A stretch of 47,889 bases of DNA from Chryseobacterium edaphi (GCF_025628985.1 NZ_JAOTEM010000008.1:1-47889); one strand, 5' to 3'; shown: positions 1-9,348, numbered from the stretch's first letter. Numbers and translations: made by a program. Notes: generated by a model not told the origin, from the letters alone.

Positions 1-74
1 AAAAGTTTTTAGATTTAAATAAAATCATTTGAAGCTTATTTTAAAAACACAAATCCAAAATAAAATAGAAAATT

Positions 75-2009
75 ATGTCCTATTTAGATGATGAAAAAAG
101 TTTCGGCAACGTAAATTCAGGGAGCAATATGCGGTTGAATCATCCGGATGATCTCAAAAAATACTTTTCTTCCAAAACGTTTAAAGATTTTCTGGCCGAT
201 AAAGCCAGTCCTTTGGTGTATTGCACATTAAGTTTAGACGGAAAACCATTCCTTGATAAATCGGGTTTTTCGATCAATCTGAATCAGCATACGAATGATC
301 ATGATAACTTTACCATTGTAGTTCCTGATGATGCTTTAGACAGTTTTCAGGGATACGTCATGGAAAATTCCAAGAATATTCTTGGAAAAACCATTACGAT
401 CAATCTTCATCGTTTCGGGGATGTGAGACAGGTTTTCAACGGCGTTGTTGCAAATGTAAAAAATAAGAAAGAAAACGGCTACGGAAAGCTCTACATCAGT
501 GGTTACGCTCCAAGTATTCTGCTTGAAAACGGAAAAGACTGCCAGAGTTTTGAGGATAAAACGCTTGAGCAGATCATCAAATCAGCCACTTCGGACTATC
601 CCGAAAATTGCAAAGTTTTGGTGGAAAGTCCGAACACAAAATATGCTTTACCGTATACTGTACAATATAAAGAATCTGATTATCAATTCATTAAAAGACT
701 GGCAACACGCTTCGGAGAATATTTTTATTACAACGGCCAAAATATGGTTTTTGGCAATAAAGTACAGCCGATCGTAAATCTGGAAGAAAATATTGACCTT
801 ATCGAAGTCGAGGTTGAGATGAATATCAAACCGCAGGACTTCAATTACTCTGTATTTGATGTACAGGGCGGATGTAAGAGTGATAAAGATTCTGCTTCGG
901 CGCAGGTTCAGTATAAAGAAAATCCTTTTCAGGCAATTGCGGTTACAGCCTCCAAAAATGTGTACAAAAAGAAACCCGAAATGCTTTTCAACCATACGGG
1001 AATCTCTGACAGTACCGAACGGGAACTGAAAGAAGCGGTAAGAAGAGAAAAAGAAAACAGGGAGAATCTGGTGACGGTAAAAGGAAAAAGCAAAGATCCC
1101 GAACTTAAGATTGGTGGCAGAGCAAAACTGATCGACATCAACGGTAAAGCGATGGAAACTTACCGTATCATAGAAATCAAACATTACCACGACGGTAATA
1201 CGTATTATAATGAATTTGTGGGTATTCCGGATTTATTTAATGCGCCTTACCAGGATGAGGAAGCAGTTCCTTTAGGAGAAAAACAGTCTGCAAGAGTTTT
1301 AGAAAATGATGATCCTTCGGGAATAGGAAGAGTGCGGGTACAGTTTCCGTGGCAGGAAAAGAAGGGTGAGAAATCGCCCTGGATCAGAGTGATACAGCCT
1401 CATTCGGGAAGTGGAAAGGGTTTTCATTTTATTCCGGAGATCGGCGAGGAAGTGTTGGTAGATTTTGAAAGCGGAAATGCAGAGAAACCTTTTGTAGTGG
1501 GAACGCAGTATAATGGAAGTGAAACGAGTTCGTATCATACAAGCGGGAATGACAAGAAGGTGATTCACACGAGAAGCGGAACAAAGATTATTCTGAACGA
1601 TGCCGAGGGAAGTGTTTTTATAGAAGATCCGAGCGGGAATACGTATTTGATGGATGGGAATGGGAATATTAATGTGAATGCGCCGAAGAATATGAGCTTT
1701 ACAGCGGGGGAGAATGTATCAATAACTGCAGGTATGAATATTACAGCTTTAGCAGGAATGAATATTTCGGAAACTGCAGGCATGAACCACAGCAGTTTTG
1801 CAGGAGCAATGATGATGCAGAATGCGGTTGCAGATTATTCTTTGATGGCGGCTAACATTATGGAAGTAGCGCAGGGGGAGAGGAAGTCTAAAGCAAAAGA
1901 TATAAATGAAAGTGCTCAAAACAGATCTATTTCCTCTCAGGAGAATACTGATATTCATACCCAAAAGACATTTAACAATAATAGTGGTGAAAAATCTAAA
2001 TCTCATTAA
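75..2009 (+). CDS. vgrG: T6SS spike protein VgrG
   Basis: The 644-residue product is a VgrG-type spike of a contractile (type VI) secretion machine; it would sit on the TssD tube and carry effectors out of the cell. An N-terminal gp27-like region covers roughly residues 45-395. A gp5-type OB fold follows at about 403-480, with the family pattern SARVLENDDPSGIGRVRVQFPW. A repetitive needle at about 490-580 contains short repeats of the kind ITAGMN. The tail after residue 590 is polar and probably flexible. The next gene starts one base after the stop, so the two are surely co-transcribed, which suggests that the downstream protein is a cargo of this spike. The Bacteroidota-type neighbours (LysM, DUF4280) point to the T6SS-iii subtype. 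The start is the first ATG of the frame, after an AT-rich leader. Confidence 0.93.
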   Translation: MSYLDDEKSFGNVNSGSNMRLNHPDDLKKYFSSKTFKDFLADKASPLVYCTLSLDGKPFLDKSGFSINLNQHTNDHDNFTIVVPDDALDSFQGYVMENSKNILGKTITINLHRFGDVRQVFNGVVANVKNKKENGYGKLYISGYAPSILLENGKDCQSFEDKTLEQIIKSATSDYPENCKVLVESPNTKYALPYTVQYKESDYQFIKRLATRFGEYFYYNGQNMVFGNKVQPIVNLEENIDLIEVEVEMNIKPQDFNYSVFDVQGGCKSDKDSASAQVQYKENPFQAIAVTASKNVYKKKPEMLFNHTGISDSTERELKEAVRREKENRENLVTVKGKSKDPELKIGGRAKLIDINGKAMETYRIIEIKHYHDGNTYYNEFVGIPDLFNAPYQDEEAVPLGEKQSARVLENDDPSGIGRVRVQFPWQEKKGEKSPWIRVIQPHSGSGKGFHFIPEIGEEVLVDFESGNAEKPFVVGTQYNGSETSSYHTSGNDKKVIHTRSGTKIILNDAEGSVFIEDPSGNTYLMDGNGNINVNAPKNMSFTAGENVSITAGMNITALAGMNISETAGMNHSSFAGAMMMQNAVADYSLMAANIMEVAQGERKSKAKDINESAQNRSISSQENTDIHTQKTFNNNSGEKSKSH

Positions 2010-2010
2010 A

Positions 2011-3381
2011 ATGGCTGGAGGTACAATAACAAGAATTACCTTAGGAGATCATTCCACAGAATTAAGTGGTGGAATGATAGGATTTTATCAAAACACTAAT
2101 TTTTTTGCGGGTAAAAATAATAGATTCAAGGCTGAAAAAACTGTTTATGGAGATCCCGGAAACCCACCTCCTGCGGGTAAATATTTTAAACGAGGTTGGT
2201 GGACAGATAAAGATGGTAAGTCAATTACGGAAGCATTAATTGGAGATATAGTACATTTTAACATAGAAATGACTGATAAATTTCCTATTAAGGGATTAAT
2301 TGCTACGTCTTTATATGATGATGATGTTAAAAGAAAAGCGGAAGAAAGTGATGGAAAAAAAGGTTCGGATTCAATAGAATTAGGAATTAAAGGCGGACAA
2401 ACATTTCAGGTTCTTAATTATAGACAAGTTGAAAATAGAAAATCTGTTATTGTATTGCAATTAGGAGGCATTATGACTGAAATGATAAAAGCTGAAGAAG
2501 ATAAGCAAATTGAACTTTTTTTTGCTTGTAGTTATGATGGCGAAGATGTAGAATTGCCTGATTCATTTGGAGATTACTTAAAAGTTAAAGAAAAGATTAA
2601 TTATGGAGGAGCATTCCTATTTATTCTTACGGATGAGCTTTTACCTTCTGGGAAGATTGTAAGAAAAGTGGTTGTTCCACCATCACAAAAAATTTTTGAT
2701 TATTTTAAAAGCAATCAATATGAAGCTTTTGGAATGTCGCCTCCTAAACCATTGGCAAATATTTCAATAGGAGAACATGCTTCGGGTCTAAATCAAAGTC
2801 CATATTTATCCGGAAGTACATTACCTCATGGAGCGCCAAATATAGATGGTTCTCCACAATATATTGATATCAAAAAAGCAGAAGCAGCAGGATGTAAAGT
2901 ATACTCAACAGAAGAGATAGTTGCAGATTTAAAAAGGTTGCAAGAGAAAGCTCCAACACCCGAGGCAAAAGCGAGATTAGACAAAGTAATTAATGCGGTT
3001 TCAAATATTGAGAAAGAAGTATTAGTAAAAGGTAATATACCTGCCAATGCAATTAAATCTACTTCAGCAATGAAAATTACAAAAGGTTTAAGAGTATTGA
3101 ATGTAATTGGCATAGTAATAACTGCTTATGAATTAGAACAGGCAATAGAAAAGTCAGTTCAACAAAACTCGGTAAAACCTATTGCTGCTGAAACAATTAG
3201 ACAAGTTGGAGGTTGGGGAGGAGCCATTGCAGGTGCAAAAATAGGAGCGATAGGTGGAGCGGCAATAGGAATTGAAACTGGTCCTGGAGCTATTATTACT
3301 GGCGCAGTTGGAGCCTTGATTTTTGGAACGGCCGGTTATTTTGGTGCAGATTGGGTAGCAGATCAAATTGACGAAAATTAA
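2011..3381 (+). CDS. Candidate T6SS effector with C-terminal glycine zipper
   Basis: The 456-residue product begins at ATG 2011, directly after the vgrG stop; an upstream ATG at 1906 lies inside vgrG and was not used. The N-terminal half looks beta-rich and contains a segment (IGDIVHFNIEMTD, then LIATSLYDDD) that resembles the Ig-like modules of Bacteroidota T6SS cargo. Residues near 290-380 are helical and charged. The last 68 or so residues form a glycine zipper (GGWGGAIAGAKIGAIGGAAI, then GAVGALIFGTAGYFGA), a type of segment found in membrane-inserting toxin domains. I infer a membrane-acting effector delivered by the adjacent VgrG. The membrane proteins encoded just downstream would suit an immunity role. 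No enzymatic motif was recognised, so a structural or adaptor role remains possible. Confidence 0.6.
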   Translation: MAGGTITRITLGDHSTELSGGMIGFYQNTNFFAGKNNRFKAEKTVYGDPGNPPPAGKYFKRGWWTDKDGKSITEALIGDIVHFNIEMTDKFPIKGLIATSLYDDDVKRKAEESDGKKGSDSIELGIKGGQTFQVLNYRQVENRKSVIVLQLGGIMTEMIKAEEDKQIELFFACSYDGEDVELPDSFGDYLKVKEKINYGGAFLFILTDELLPSGKIVRKVVVPPSQKIFDYFKSNQYEAFGMSPPKPLANISIGEHASGLNQSPYLSGSTLPHGAPNIDGSPQYIDIKKAEAAGCKVYSTEEIVADLKRLQEKAPTPEAKARLDKVINAVSNIEKEVLVKGNIPANAIKSTSAMKITKGLRVLNVIGIVITAYELEQAIEKSVQQNSVKPIAAETIRQVGGWGGAIAGAKIGAIGGAAIGIETGPGAIITGAVGALIFGTAGYFGADWVADQIDEN

Positions 3382-3387
3382 ATTTAT

Positions 3388-3819
3388 ATGCTTAAATTAT
3401 TTACAAAAAAATATTGGTATAACTTCTATTTACCTTCTGAATTATTCTATTCTATATCAGAAGTGAATTCACGAAGTATAACAATGTTATTAGAAAAAAA
3501 AATAAATTTTAAGAAAATTACAATTCAAAAAATTTCAAATCATTTATATTATATTTCTATTTGTTTAAACGAAGAAGATTTGTTAATTTTTGAAGAATAC
3601 ATTTTAAATTTTAAGGAATTAATTCCACCATGGTTAGCTTTTCCTAATATATTTGAAGGAACACCAAGATGGAATCAAGGACATCAAGAAGATTATTGTA
3701 TTGGTAATTGGCTACCATATTGGAGAGATTTAAGTTTTTTGGAAAAGAACCAGTATATGGAAAAATATTCATGCCCAACAGAATGGAAAATATGGCTTAG
3801 TGAAAATATTAATTTTTAA
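3388..3819 (+). CDS. Small soluble protein, candidate immunity or accessory protein
   Basis: The 143-residue product starts 6 bases after the glycine-zipper gene, so it is part of the same transcript. It has no signal peptide and no membrane segment. It is rich in aromatic residues, with a cluster of Trp and Pro near residues 85-115 (PPWLAF, PRWNQG, NWLPYW). I do not recognise a family. Position directly after a putative effector is the usual place for a cognate immunity protein, but that rests on context only. The coding sequence is very AT-rich, like the rest of the island and unlike the vgrG upstream. Confidence 0.55.
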   Translation: MLKLFTKKYWYNFYLPSELFYSISEVNSRSITMLLEKKINFKKITIQKISNHLYYISICLNEEDLLIFEEYILNFKELIPPWLAFPNIFEGTPRWNQGHQEDYCIGNWLPYWRDLSFLEKNQYMEKYSCPTEWKIWLSENINF

Positions 3820-3886
3820 TACTGCTAAAAATAAAAGAATATATCGAAATAAATGATAATAATTACTACGATAAAAATTAAATAAA

Positions 3887-4312
3887 ATGGAAGTAAGTCT
3901 ATTTCAAATTATAATTTTAATAATATTCGTGGCAGTTGTATTTTATATTTGGTTCAGATATAAGATACAATATATAGGTAATTTTTTTATTGGTGGTATA
4001 ATTTTAATTTTTCTTTCAAATCTAAACTTTTTAGGATTTGAAGGAAAAATAGGTGCTTTATCCATTTTCTTAATAGGTTCTTTTTATATTTTATTAAATA
4101 TTTCTATATCATTTATTTATTTATTTAAAGATAAAAAGAAAATATACTTTGTTTTTCCAACAATTGCTTTTTTAATCATATTATTATTTGAATTCTTTTT
4201 TGTAGATCCAAATGCATTTGTGCAATTCAAATTAGGAATTGCTGCTCGGTTATTCATATCGTTTTTCCCGTTACTTATTTTTACTTATTATTTAAAATTT
4301 TTAAAAAAATAA
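3887..4312 (+). CDS. Small integral membrane protein, candidate immunity protein
   Basis: The 141-residue product has four or so hydrophobic stretches (about residues 5-22, 30-48, 56-76 and 86-104) and a further one near 115-135, with short charged loops such as FKDKKKIYF. No signal peptidase site or family motif is recognised. It is the first of three small membrane proteins placed between the glycine-zipper protein and the LysM protein. Immunity proteins against pore-forming or membrane-inserting effectors are often polytopic, so an immunity role is plausible but inferred only from context. Confidence 0.55.
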   Translation: MEVSLFQIIILIIFVAVVFYIWFRYKIQYIGNFFIGGIILIFLSNLNFLGFEGKIGALSIFLIGSFYILLNISISFIYLFKDKKKIYFVFPTIAFLIILLFEFFFVDPNAFVQFKLGIAARLFISFFPLLIFTYYLKFLKK

Positions 4313-4393
4313 TTTTGATTTGAAAAAAAAGCCCTACAAATGTTAATTTGCAAACAGTTTAAGCCGTAAAAGAAAATACTAAAGAATACATAA

Positions 4394-4618
4394 AAACAAG
4401 ATAATATCAATATTTTATACGAAAGACAAGAAGCACATCATGGAAGAGTGAAATTTCACAATACAGGAGATTGGTATGATCCATCAGCATATTCTACATA
4501 TGATGAAGATTATTTTATTATTAAATTTAGAAAAAATGAAACAAACATTAATATCCTCAATATTAACGTTCATACTGGGAATAATAATTTCGAGTATAAT
4601 TTATGCCGAAAGTCAATT
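4394..4618 (+). pseudogene. Start-less coding remnant, possibly the tail of a lost cassette gene
   Basis: This stretch is open between a TAA at 4391 and a TAA at 4619 but has no convincing start codon. Its first half encodes a protein-like segment, ERQEAHHGRVKFHNTGDWYD followed by PSAYSTYDEDYFIIKFRKNE, with balanced composition quite unlike the surrounding AT-rich spacer. From about 4536 it overlaps, in another frame, the next membrane protein gene. I read it as the 3' remnant of a displaced effector or immunity gene, as expected where such cassettes are exchanged. No family is assigned. Confidence 0.35.
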
Positions 4619-4904
4619 TAAAACTGGAAATCGAGCCGATATTATTGAGTTTGAAGTTCGAATATTTTTTTTTAGTGCATTATTTTTAATATCTGTCATA
4701 GGTTTTATTATACTTCATTATGCATTTCGTATGATTGATAAACATATTTTTATTATAAATAATTTAGCAATACTTCTATTGGTCATTTGCAGCTGTAAAG
4801 AATGGAAAAACTCTCAATTACTAATTTACTATCCTGTCTTTTTAATTTTATCATTTCTTTTTTTTGTATACAAAAATTTTAAAATTAGATCTTCAAAAAC
4901 TTAG
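4536..4904 (+). CDS. Small integral membrane protein, candidate immunity protein
   Basis: The start is placed at ATG 4536 because MKQTLISSILTFILGIIISS opens directly with a membrane segment. The alternative ATG at 4476 would add 20 residues that lie inside the overlapping coding remnant. The 122-residue product has about four membrane segments separated by short charged loops (for example ESQFKTGNRADIIEFE). No family is recognised. Size and topology match the proteins encoded at 3887-4312 and 4917-5201, although their sequences are not obviously alike. Confidence 0.5.
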   Translation: MKQTLISSILTFILGIIISSIIYAESQFKTGNRADIIEFEVRIFFFSALFLISVIGFIILHYAFRMIDKHIFIINNLAILLLVICSCKEWKNSQLLIYYPVFLILSFLFFVYKNFKIRSSKT

Positions 4905-4916
4905 CTTCATATTTTT

Positions 4917-5201
4917 ATGAATAAAACAATGATTCCAATCATAATAACAATAATCCAACTCGTGAGTTGGGGATTTTTATATTATACTCATAAATATAAA
5001 AGCGGTCAATTTCCTGCTGATTTTATTATGCTAAATCTTTTGGCACTTTATAATATAGGTGTACTTGTAGCTGCATATTTTTCTTACTTTAAGGTGGAGA
5101 ATAAACAAAGTATTTGGCTTATACCAGTATGCTTATCTGTCATTACCATCTTAACATTACTAATTTCCTATTTAATCATGTTTCTTGATAAGTATAAATA
5201 A
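4917..5201 (+). CDS. Small three-helix membrane protein
   Basis: The 94-residue product has three hydrophobic helices (about residues 5-22, 37-57 and 66-88) and a short polar loop YTHKYKSGQFPADF after the first. It follows the preceding membrane protein gene by 12 bases and precedes the LysM gene by 26, so all are probably on one transcript. No family is recognised. As with its two neighbours, an immunity role against a membrane-acting effector is inferred from context alone. Confidence 0.5.
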   Translation: MNKTMIPIIITIIQLVSWGFLYYTHKYKSGQFPADFIMLNLLALYNIGVLVAAYFSYFKVENKQSIWLIPVCLSVITILTLLISYLIMFLDKYK

Positions 5202-5227
5202 CCGAATACTAATGTGGATTTGAATAT

Positions 5228-6268
5228 ATGAGCATATCACCAAAAATTTGTAAAATATCCAAAGGGACAACTCTTGAAGAGTTGGCGAACTTCTTCAGAC
5301 TTACCGAGGAACAGCTTAAGAGATATCACAATACGTATTGTCCTCTTGATGATTTAATCGGACATGATATTCCGAATCACGTTACAATTATTTATGTTCC
5401 ACCCGAAGATAAGGAACTAAGAGAGAAAATATTTAATCCCAATGGTGGAAATTATATCAGTTACAAAAGCAAAAATACTTTAGATAATAAAAAATCATAT
5501 CAAAAGAGGTATGGAATTATTCAAAAAACATTTCATGATGATAAAGAAAAACTCAAAATTCATTATGAAATAGAAATAAAAAAAACGAATACAAATGTTG
5601 AACTAACAAGACATCCTGTTTATATTAATCATCAAAGACCTGATTTTATTGTAGAGGAAATTGCTGATAAAGTTGGAGATATTTTATATCCATTACAATT
5701 GGGTTTGAACGACAATGGAAGCATCAAAGAAATTATCAATTTTAAAGAAATTGATAGTCGTTGGAGAAAACTAAAACCAGAATTGGAAGATTACTATAAA
5801 GGAGAAATAACAGGAGATATAATTAAAAAAATAGAAAACCAGTTAAAAAGCAAAAGCAGAACCTTAGCAAAGATAAAAGACAGTTTATTTTATTTATTAC
5901 ACTTCATACCAATATATGAAGTCTTTGATGAGAATAAAAAATACACTTTTCATCAGGAAATACCTTTTGTACACGAACAAAAAAATATTCTTTTTGAAAT
6001 AACAATGTCTATCGATGAAGAAATATCTGAAACAAAAAAAATATTTATAAAAGCAGAAGGGAAAAGTGTGGATAATATATTTTCTAATAATCCGGAAAAA
6101 TCTGTTAATTCTGAGGATTCAGGTGATGAGAAATCTAAAGGGTCTTTTTATTTCACCTATAAGTTGAACTCAAAAGACAACAGTATTTTTTCAATTTATG
6201 GAGAGGTAGGGATAGAATTATCGGCTTATGATACAAAGATAATCTTTGAATGTTATGAACAGGTATAA
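5228..6268 (+). CDS. LysM-domain protein of the T6SS cluster
   Basis: The 346-residue product has a LysM-like module at about residues 9-58: KGTTLEELANFFRLTEEQLK, then the IPNHVTIIYVPP strand that closes such domains. The remainder is charged, mixed alpha/beta and unassigned, with a low-complexity acidic stretch near residue 295 (NSEDSGDEKS). There is no signal peptide, so the protein is made in the cytoplasm and may travel with the secretion machine. LysM proteins recur beside DUF4280 PAAR-like genes in Bacteroidota T6SS loci, as here. The LysM part could bind peptidoglycan of the target or serve as an assembly module; the sequence does not decide between them. Confidence 0.7.
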   Translation: MSISPKICKISKGTTLEELANFFRLTEEQLKRYHNTYCPLDDLIGHDIPNHVTIIYVPPEDKELREKIFNPNGGNYISYKSKNTLDNKKSYQKRYGIIQKTFHDDKEKLKIHYEIEIKKTNTNVELTRHPVYINHQRPDFIVEEIADKVGDILYPLQLGLNDNGSIKEIINFKEIDSRWRKLKPELEDYYKGEITGDIIKKIENQLKSKSRTLAKIKDSLFYLLHFIPIYEVFDENKKYTFHQEIPFVHEQKNILFEITMSIDEEISETKKIFIKAEGKSVDNIFSNNPEKSVNSEDSGDEKSKGSFYFTYKLNSKDNSIFSIYGEVGIELSAYDTKIIFECYEQV

Positions 6269-6291
6269 GGATAATAAAAACACAAAATAAT

Positions 6292-6762
6292 ATGAGTCAA
6301 AAACATTTAGTTTGTCAAGGTGCATTATGTAAATGTAACTTTGGCACAACTCCCGATAAGCTCAAAGTTCTTACCCAAAGCAAATGTTATATTAATGACA
6401 AAGACGGGAGCAAAAAACTCATGGCAACGCATAAAGACATTGCAAAAACATTCGAAAAAAACACCTTTGGTAGCTGTGCAAAACTGAATAATAATCCTTG
6501 TCAGGTAACAGTTACGGAATGGAGTGGCTTTTATAAAAAGATTACCTTGGAAGACAATAAAGGTCACGCATTATTGGAAGACAGTAAGGCAACATGTCCT
6601 GTTGGCAGTAAAGACTGTATTACTATTATCAAGCATGGGCAGACTGCGGAGGTTTCTTCGCAAAATGTAAAGAATGCAAATAAAGATGTAGTTAAGGAAT
6701 TATGTCCTATTTTAGATTTTTCAGACGATGAAAGTATAACCCATTTAAGTATTAGGAAATAA
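6292..6762 (+). CDS. DUF4280 PAAR-like spike-tip protein
   Basis: The 156-residue product matches the DUF4280 PAAR-like family in length and in layout. It has a cysteine-rich start (VCQGALCKCNFGTTP), a repeated pattern of short strands, paired cysteines later (CPVGSKDC) and a closing Cys near residue 138. Such proteins are thought to cap the VgrG spike and connect cargo to it, with the cysteines probably binding metal. The gene lies 23 bases after the LysM gene and 2 bases before the 860-codon gene, which is the usual order tip then cargo. I am confident of the family; the particular cargo partnership is inferred from adjacency. Confidence 0.82.
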   Translation: MSQKHLVCQGALCKCNFGTTPDKLKVLTQSKCYINDKDGSKKLMATHKDIAKTFEKNTFGSCAKLNNNPCQVTVTEWSGFYKKITLEDNKGHALLEDSKATCPVGSKDCITIIKHGQTAEVSSQNVKNANKDVVKELCPILDFSDDESITHLSIRK

Positions 6763-6764
6763 TT

Positions 6765-9347
6765 ATGAAACCAGAAATGTCAATTACTTATAAAGGGAAT
6801 TATGAATCTAGATTAAAACACTTTATTATAGAAGAAGAGGATTCAGAATTCAAAGTCAAAATTAGTAACTGGGATAAATTCACTCCCGATGAACAAAAAA
6901 AAATGGTTTGGATATGGAGTATGATGAACCGATCCAAGCCCAACTTTAGTGCTGTTAATTACAATAAAGAAATAAATGAAGGTTTTGGAAATATAACTCC
7001 CACAATTCCAAAAATTTACCGAGGTGGTGCAATGGCATGGCTGGAAGCATATGTATTTACAGAAGGTCCGACAAATTTAATTGGAAATGGTGTACTGATT
7101 TCATTGAAAGGAACCCCCAAAGTTTTATTTTACGAATGGAGAGAATATAGCAAAAATAATGATGGATCTGTTATTGATAGAACAGTTGAATTTGGTGAGA
7201 CTATCCAGTTACATATTTACACCAATAGTTTATATGGTGATGAAATTGAAATACAGTTTTATAATGATATAGGATTTAATGACGAGCTTCCTCTACAAGA
7301 GAAGAAGAATGACCAGTGGATTCCGGAAAAATCTGGAGAATCTGGATATGAATGGGATGCAATTAAAACAGATACTAAACTTCAATCATTTACGAAATTG
7401 ATACGGGAAGTAAAAAAGCATGAATTGAAGTTCACCCCTGAATATGACTGCAACAAATTAATTGAAACAAATGCAACAGATAATTCCTCAAAAACATTTA
7501 CTCAAAAATCTGTGGTAGATGTATATGTAGATCCAGTCTGGAGTTTTTATGCGAGAGACAAAGACGGAAATCTACTGAATACAATTGGATTGTGTGCAAA
7601 AATTTCCTTTAAAGGAGAATATCTGGAACCCAAGGAAGGTGAGCCTTCGGTAAGAGTACTAGGAGGAGAATTTACAGGTGTATCCGTATTGGATTCCACA
7701 GGAAACAAACCTGTTTTGGTTGGTGAAATAGAAACAAACGCCGCTGTTTACCAGCATTGCAAATACATGACTGTGGAAGCGGTATATGATGGGAAACCAT
7801 CAAAAATTTTCGATTATGCCGGAAATCCGCAACCGGTAGATAACTTAGTTTACCAAATTTTAGCCACTGATGAACTAAAACTATTGGAAATTAAGCTTCC
7901 GGATCTGGAAACTGAGCATTGCAACTTTGAAAAAAAGCCGGATTCTTTTCATAAGAATACAGCAATTAAAGTCAACGATTTTGACCGTCCGCGTTTTCAG
8001 GAACTTGATATTAAAATTCCTGATAAGCATATGACCTTTAAAACAAGTTTTCCTAAGCCTTCAAAAGAAAAAGCTGTAGAATGGGCATGGTTTCCTAATA
8101 TTGAAACAATAAATTATAATGTTAATCTTAGCTCATGTGCCTTTCAACATCCATTGAAAATAAAGATTTATCCGGATATTTATTACGAGGCAGGTTTTAA
8201 ACTTGCTACAGAAAACCCATTCTTTACAGGACAGACAAAATCATATACCAAGAAAAAATATTTAGGAAAATCTGGGTTTTTTGATAAAAAGACAAATAAA
8301 GCCGTTCGCAAAAACCAACAAAATGCAAGAGAAGAAAACTACAAAAATAAAAAACAGGAGGTAAAAGAAGGAAGATTAAGTTACGACCAGTTTGAAATTG
8401 CATTAGAATGGGGATTTGGTGATAAAAAACAAGAAGCAATCACTTTTCCGGGAGAACATCCTATTGTAAATATTGTTGATACCACGATGTGGATCATTAA
8501 TACGATTGGTAAGCTTTGTTTCAAGGAAGATGCGGATGAAGCAGAAAGAGAACATACTACTAATAGATCAGGACAAGTTAATAATGGACGTGAAGGAAGA
8601 ACTGCTTATCTAAGTAATAAACTTAAAAAGAAATTAAAAAAAGTACCTTTTAAAATTGAGATCAGCCAACCTGCATTTGCGGGAGCTGTAAAATGGAAAC
8701 TTGATCCGAGTAAAAAAGAAGAAGGTAAATTAGGAACGCTTTATCAGGTGAAATTTAAAGCTGATCCTTTGATTGAAATAAAGGGAAGTCTTGATCTTCT
8801 TTTTGTAGCGACTAAGATACCGTATGTAGGGCAAGCCGTACAAGCTATTACTGCTGTAGCAGATACTGTAGGTTCGGCAGATGATTTTTGGAATTCTATA
8901 GTGAAATTTTTTGGAGGTGGAGAAAAGTATGAAATAAAGATTGATGTAGATTATTATCTTGATCTTTTTGTATCGAGTGCATTTAAGGTAGAAGCTATGG
9001 CTCTTCATTATCACACCATTGATGGTTTTAGAAGTAATGATATTGAACCTTCTGTAGACTTAAAATTTGGGATTGAATGTGGTGGAAATTTTGACATGAA
9101 GTTTGGACAAGTATATTCATTGGAAGCAGAATTTGGTGCTTCTGCATATGCTGTATGGAATATTACAAAAAATGGTGAAACAAAATCTCTAGAATGTAAG
9201 TATCAAGGGTTATATGCAACTATTAAAACAAAATTTAAAACATCAAGCGATTCTAAAAATAGAGGCGGAAATAATAACAATGAAGAAGAACCTGAAAAAA
9301 AATTTTTAATACATGATGGTTTTTCTTACGAATTTAAACTTGATTAA
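6765..9347 (+). CDS. Large PAAR-linked protein, probable T6SS cargo
   Basis: The 860-residue product begins 2 bases after the DUF4280 gene. There is no signal peptide. The N-terminal 180 residues include an Ig-like stretch (VEFGETIQLHIYTNSLYGDE) comparable to one in the candidate effector encoded at 2011-3381. The middle is beta-rich and resembles no family I know. A mainly hydrophobic segment at about residues 675-710 (VATKIPYVGQAVQAITAVAD) could insert into a membrane. The C-terminus is beta-rich again and ends after a poly-Asn/Glu linker (NNNNEEEPEKK). Immediately downstream lies an array of related lipoprotein genes. An effector followed by several immunity lipoproteins is one reading; a structural adaptor is the alternative. 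Confidence 0.6.
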   Translation: MKPEMSITYKGNYESRLKHFIIEEEDSEFKVKISNWDKFTPDEQKKMVWIWSMMNRSKPNFSAVNYNKEINEGFGNITPTIPKIYRGGAMAWLEAYVFTEGPTNLIGNGVLISLKGTPKVLFYEWREYSKNNDGSVIDRTVEFGETIQLHIYTNSLYGDEIEIQFYNDIGFNDELPLQEKKNDQWIPEKSGESGYEWDAIKTDTKLQSFTKLIREVKKHELKFTPEYDCNKLIETNATDNSSKTFTQKSVVDVYVDPVWSFYARDKDGNLLNTIGLCAKISFKGEYLEPKEGEPSVRVLGGEFTGVSVLDSTGNKPVLVGEIETNAAVYQHCKYMTVEAVYDGKPSKIFDYAGNPQPVDNLVYQILATDELKLLEIKLPDLETEHCNFEKKPDSFHKNTAIKVNDFDRPRFQELDIKIPDKHMTFKTSFPKPSKEKAVEWAWFPNIETINYNVNLSSCAFQHPLKIKIYPDIYYEAGFKLATENPFFTGQTKSYTKKKYLGKSGFFDKKTNKAVRKNQQNAREENYKNKKQEVKEGRLSYDQFEIALEWGFGDKKQEAITFPGEHPIVNIVDTTMWIINTIGKLCFKEDADEAEREHTTNRSGQVNNGREGRTAYLSNKLKKKLKKVPFKIEISQPAFAGAVKWKLDPSKKEEGKLGTLYQVKFKADPLIEIKGSLDLLFVATKIPYVGQAVQAITAVADTVGSADDFWNSIVKFFGGGEKYEIKIDVDYYLDLFVSSAFKVEAMALHYHTIDGFRSNDIEPSVDLKFGIECGGNFDMKFGQVYSLEAEFGASAYAVWNITKNGETKSLECKYQGLYATIKTKFKTSSDSKNRGGNNNNEEEPEKKFLIHDGFSYEFKLD

Positions 9348-9348
9348 T

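Noticed and set aside
648..1190. 180-codon open frame on the minus strand inside vgrG
   Set aside because: Shadow of the vgrG reading frame; the composition is implausible (Phe/Arg-rich) and the plus-strand protein is a clear VgrG.
9313..9348. Extended N-terminus for the first lipoprotein
   Set aside because: It would overlap the upstream gene and displace the lipoprotein signal; ATG 9349 starts directly with the signal peptide.
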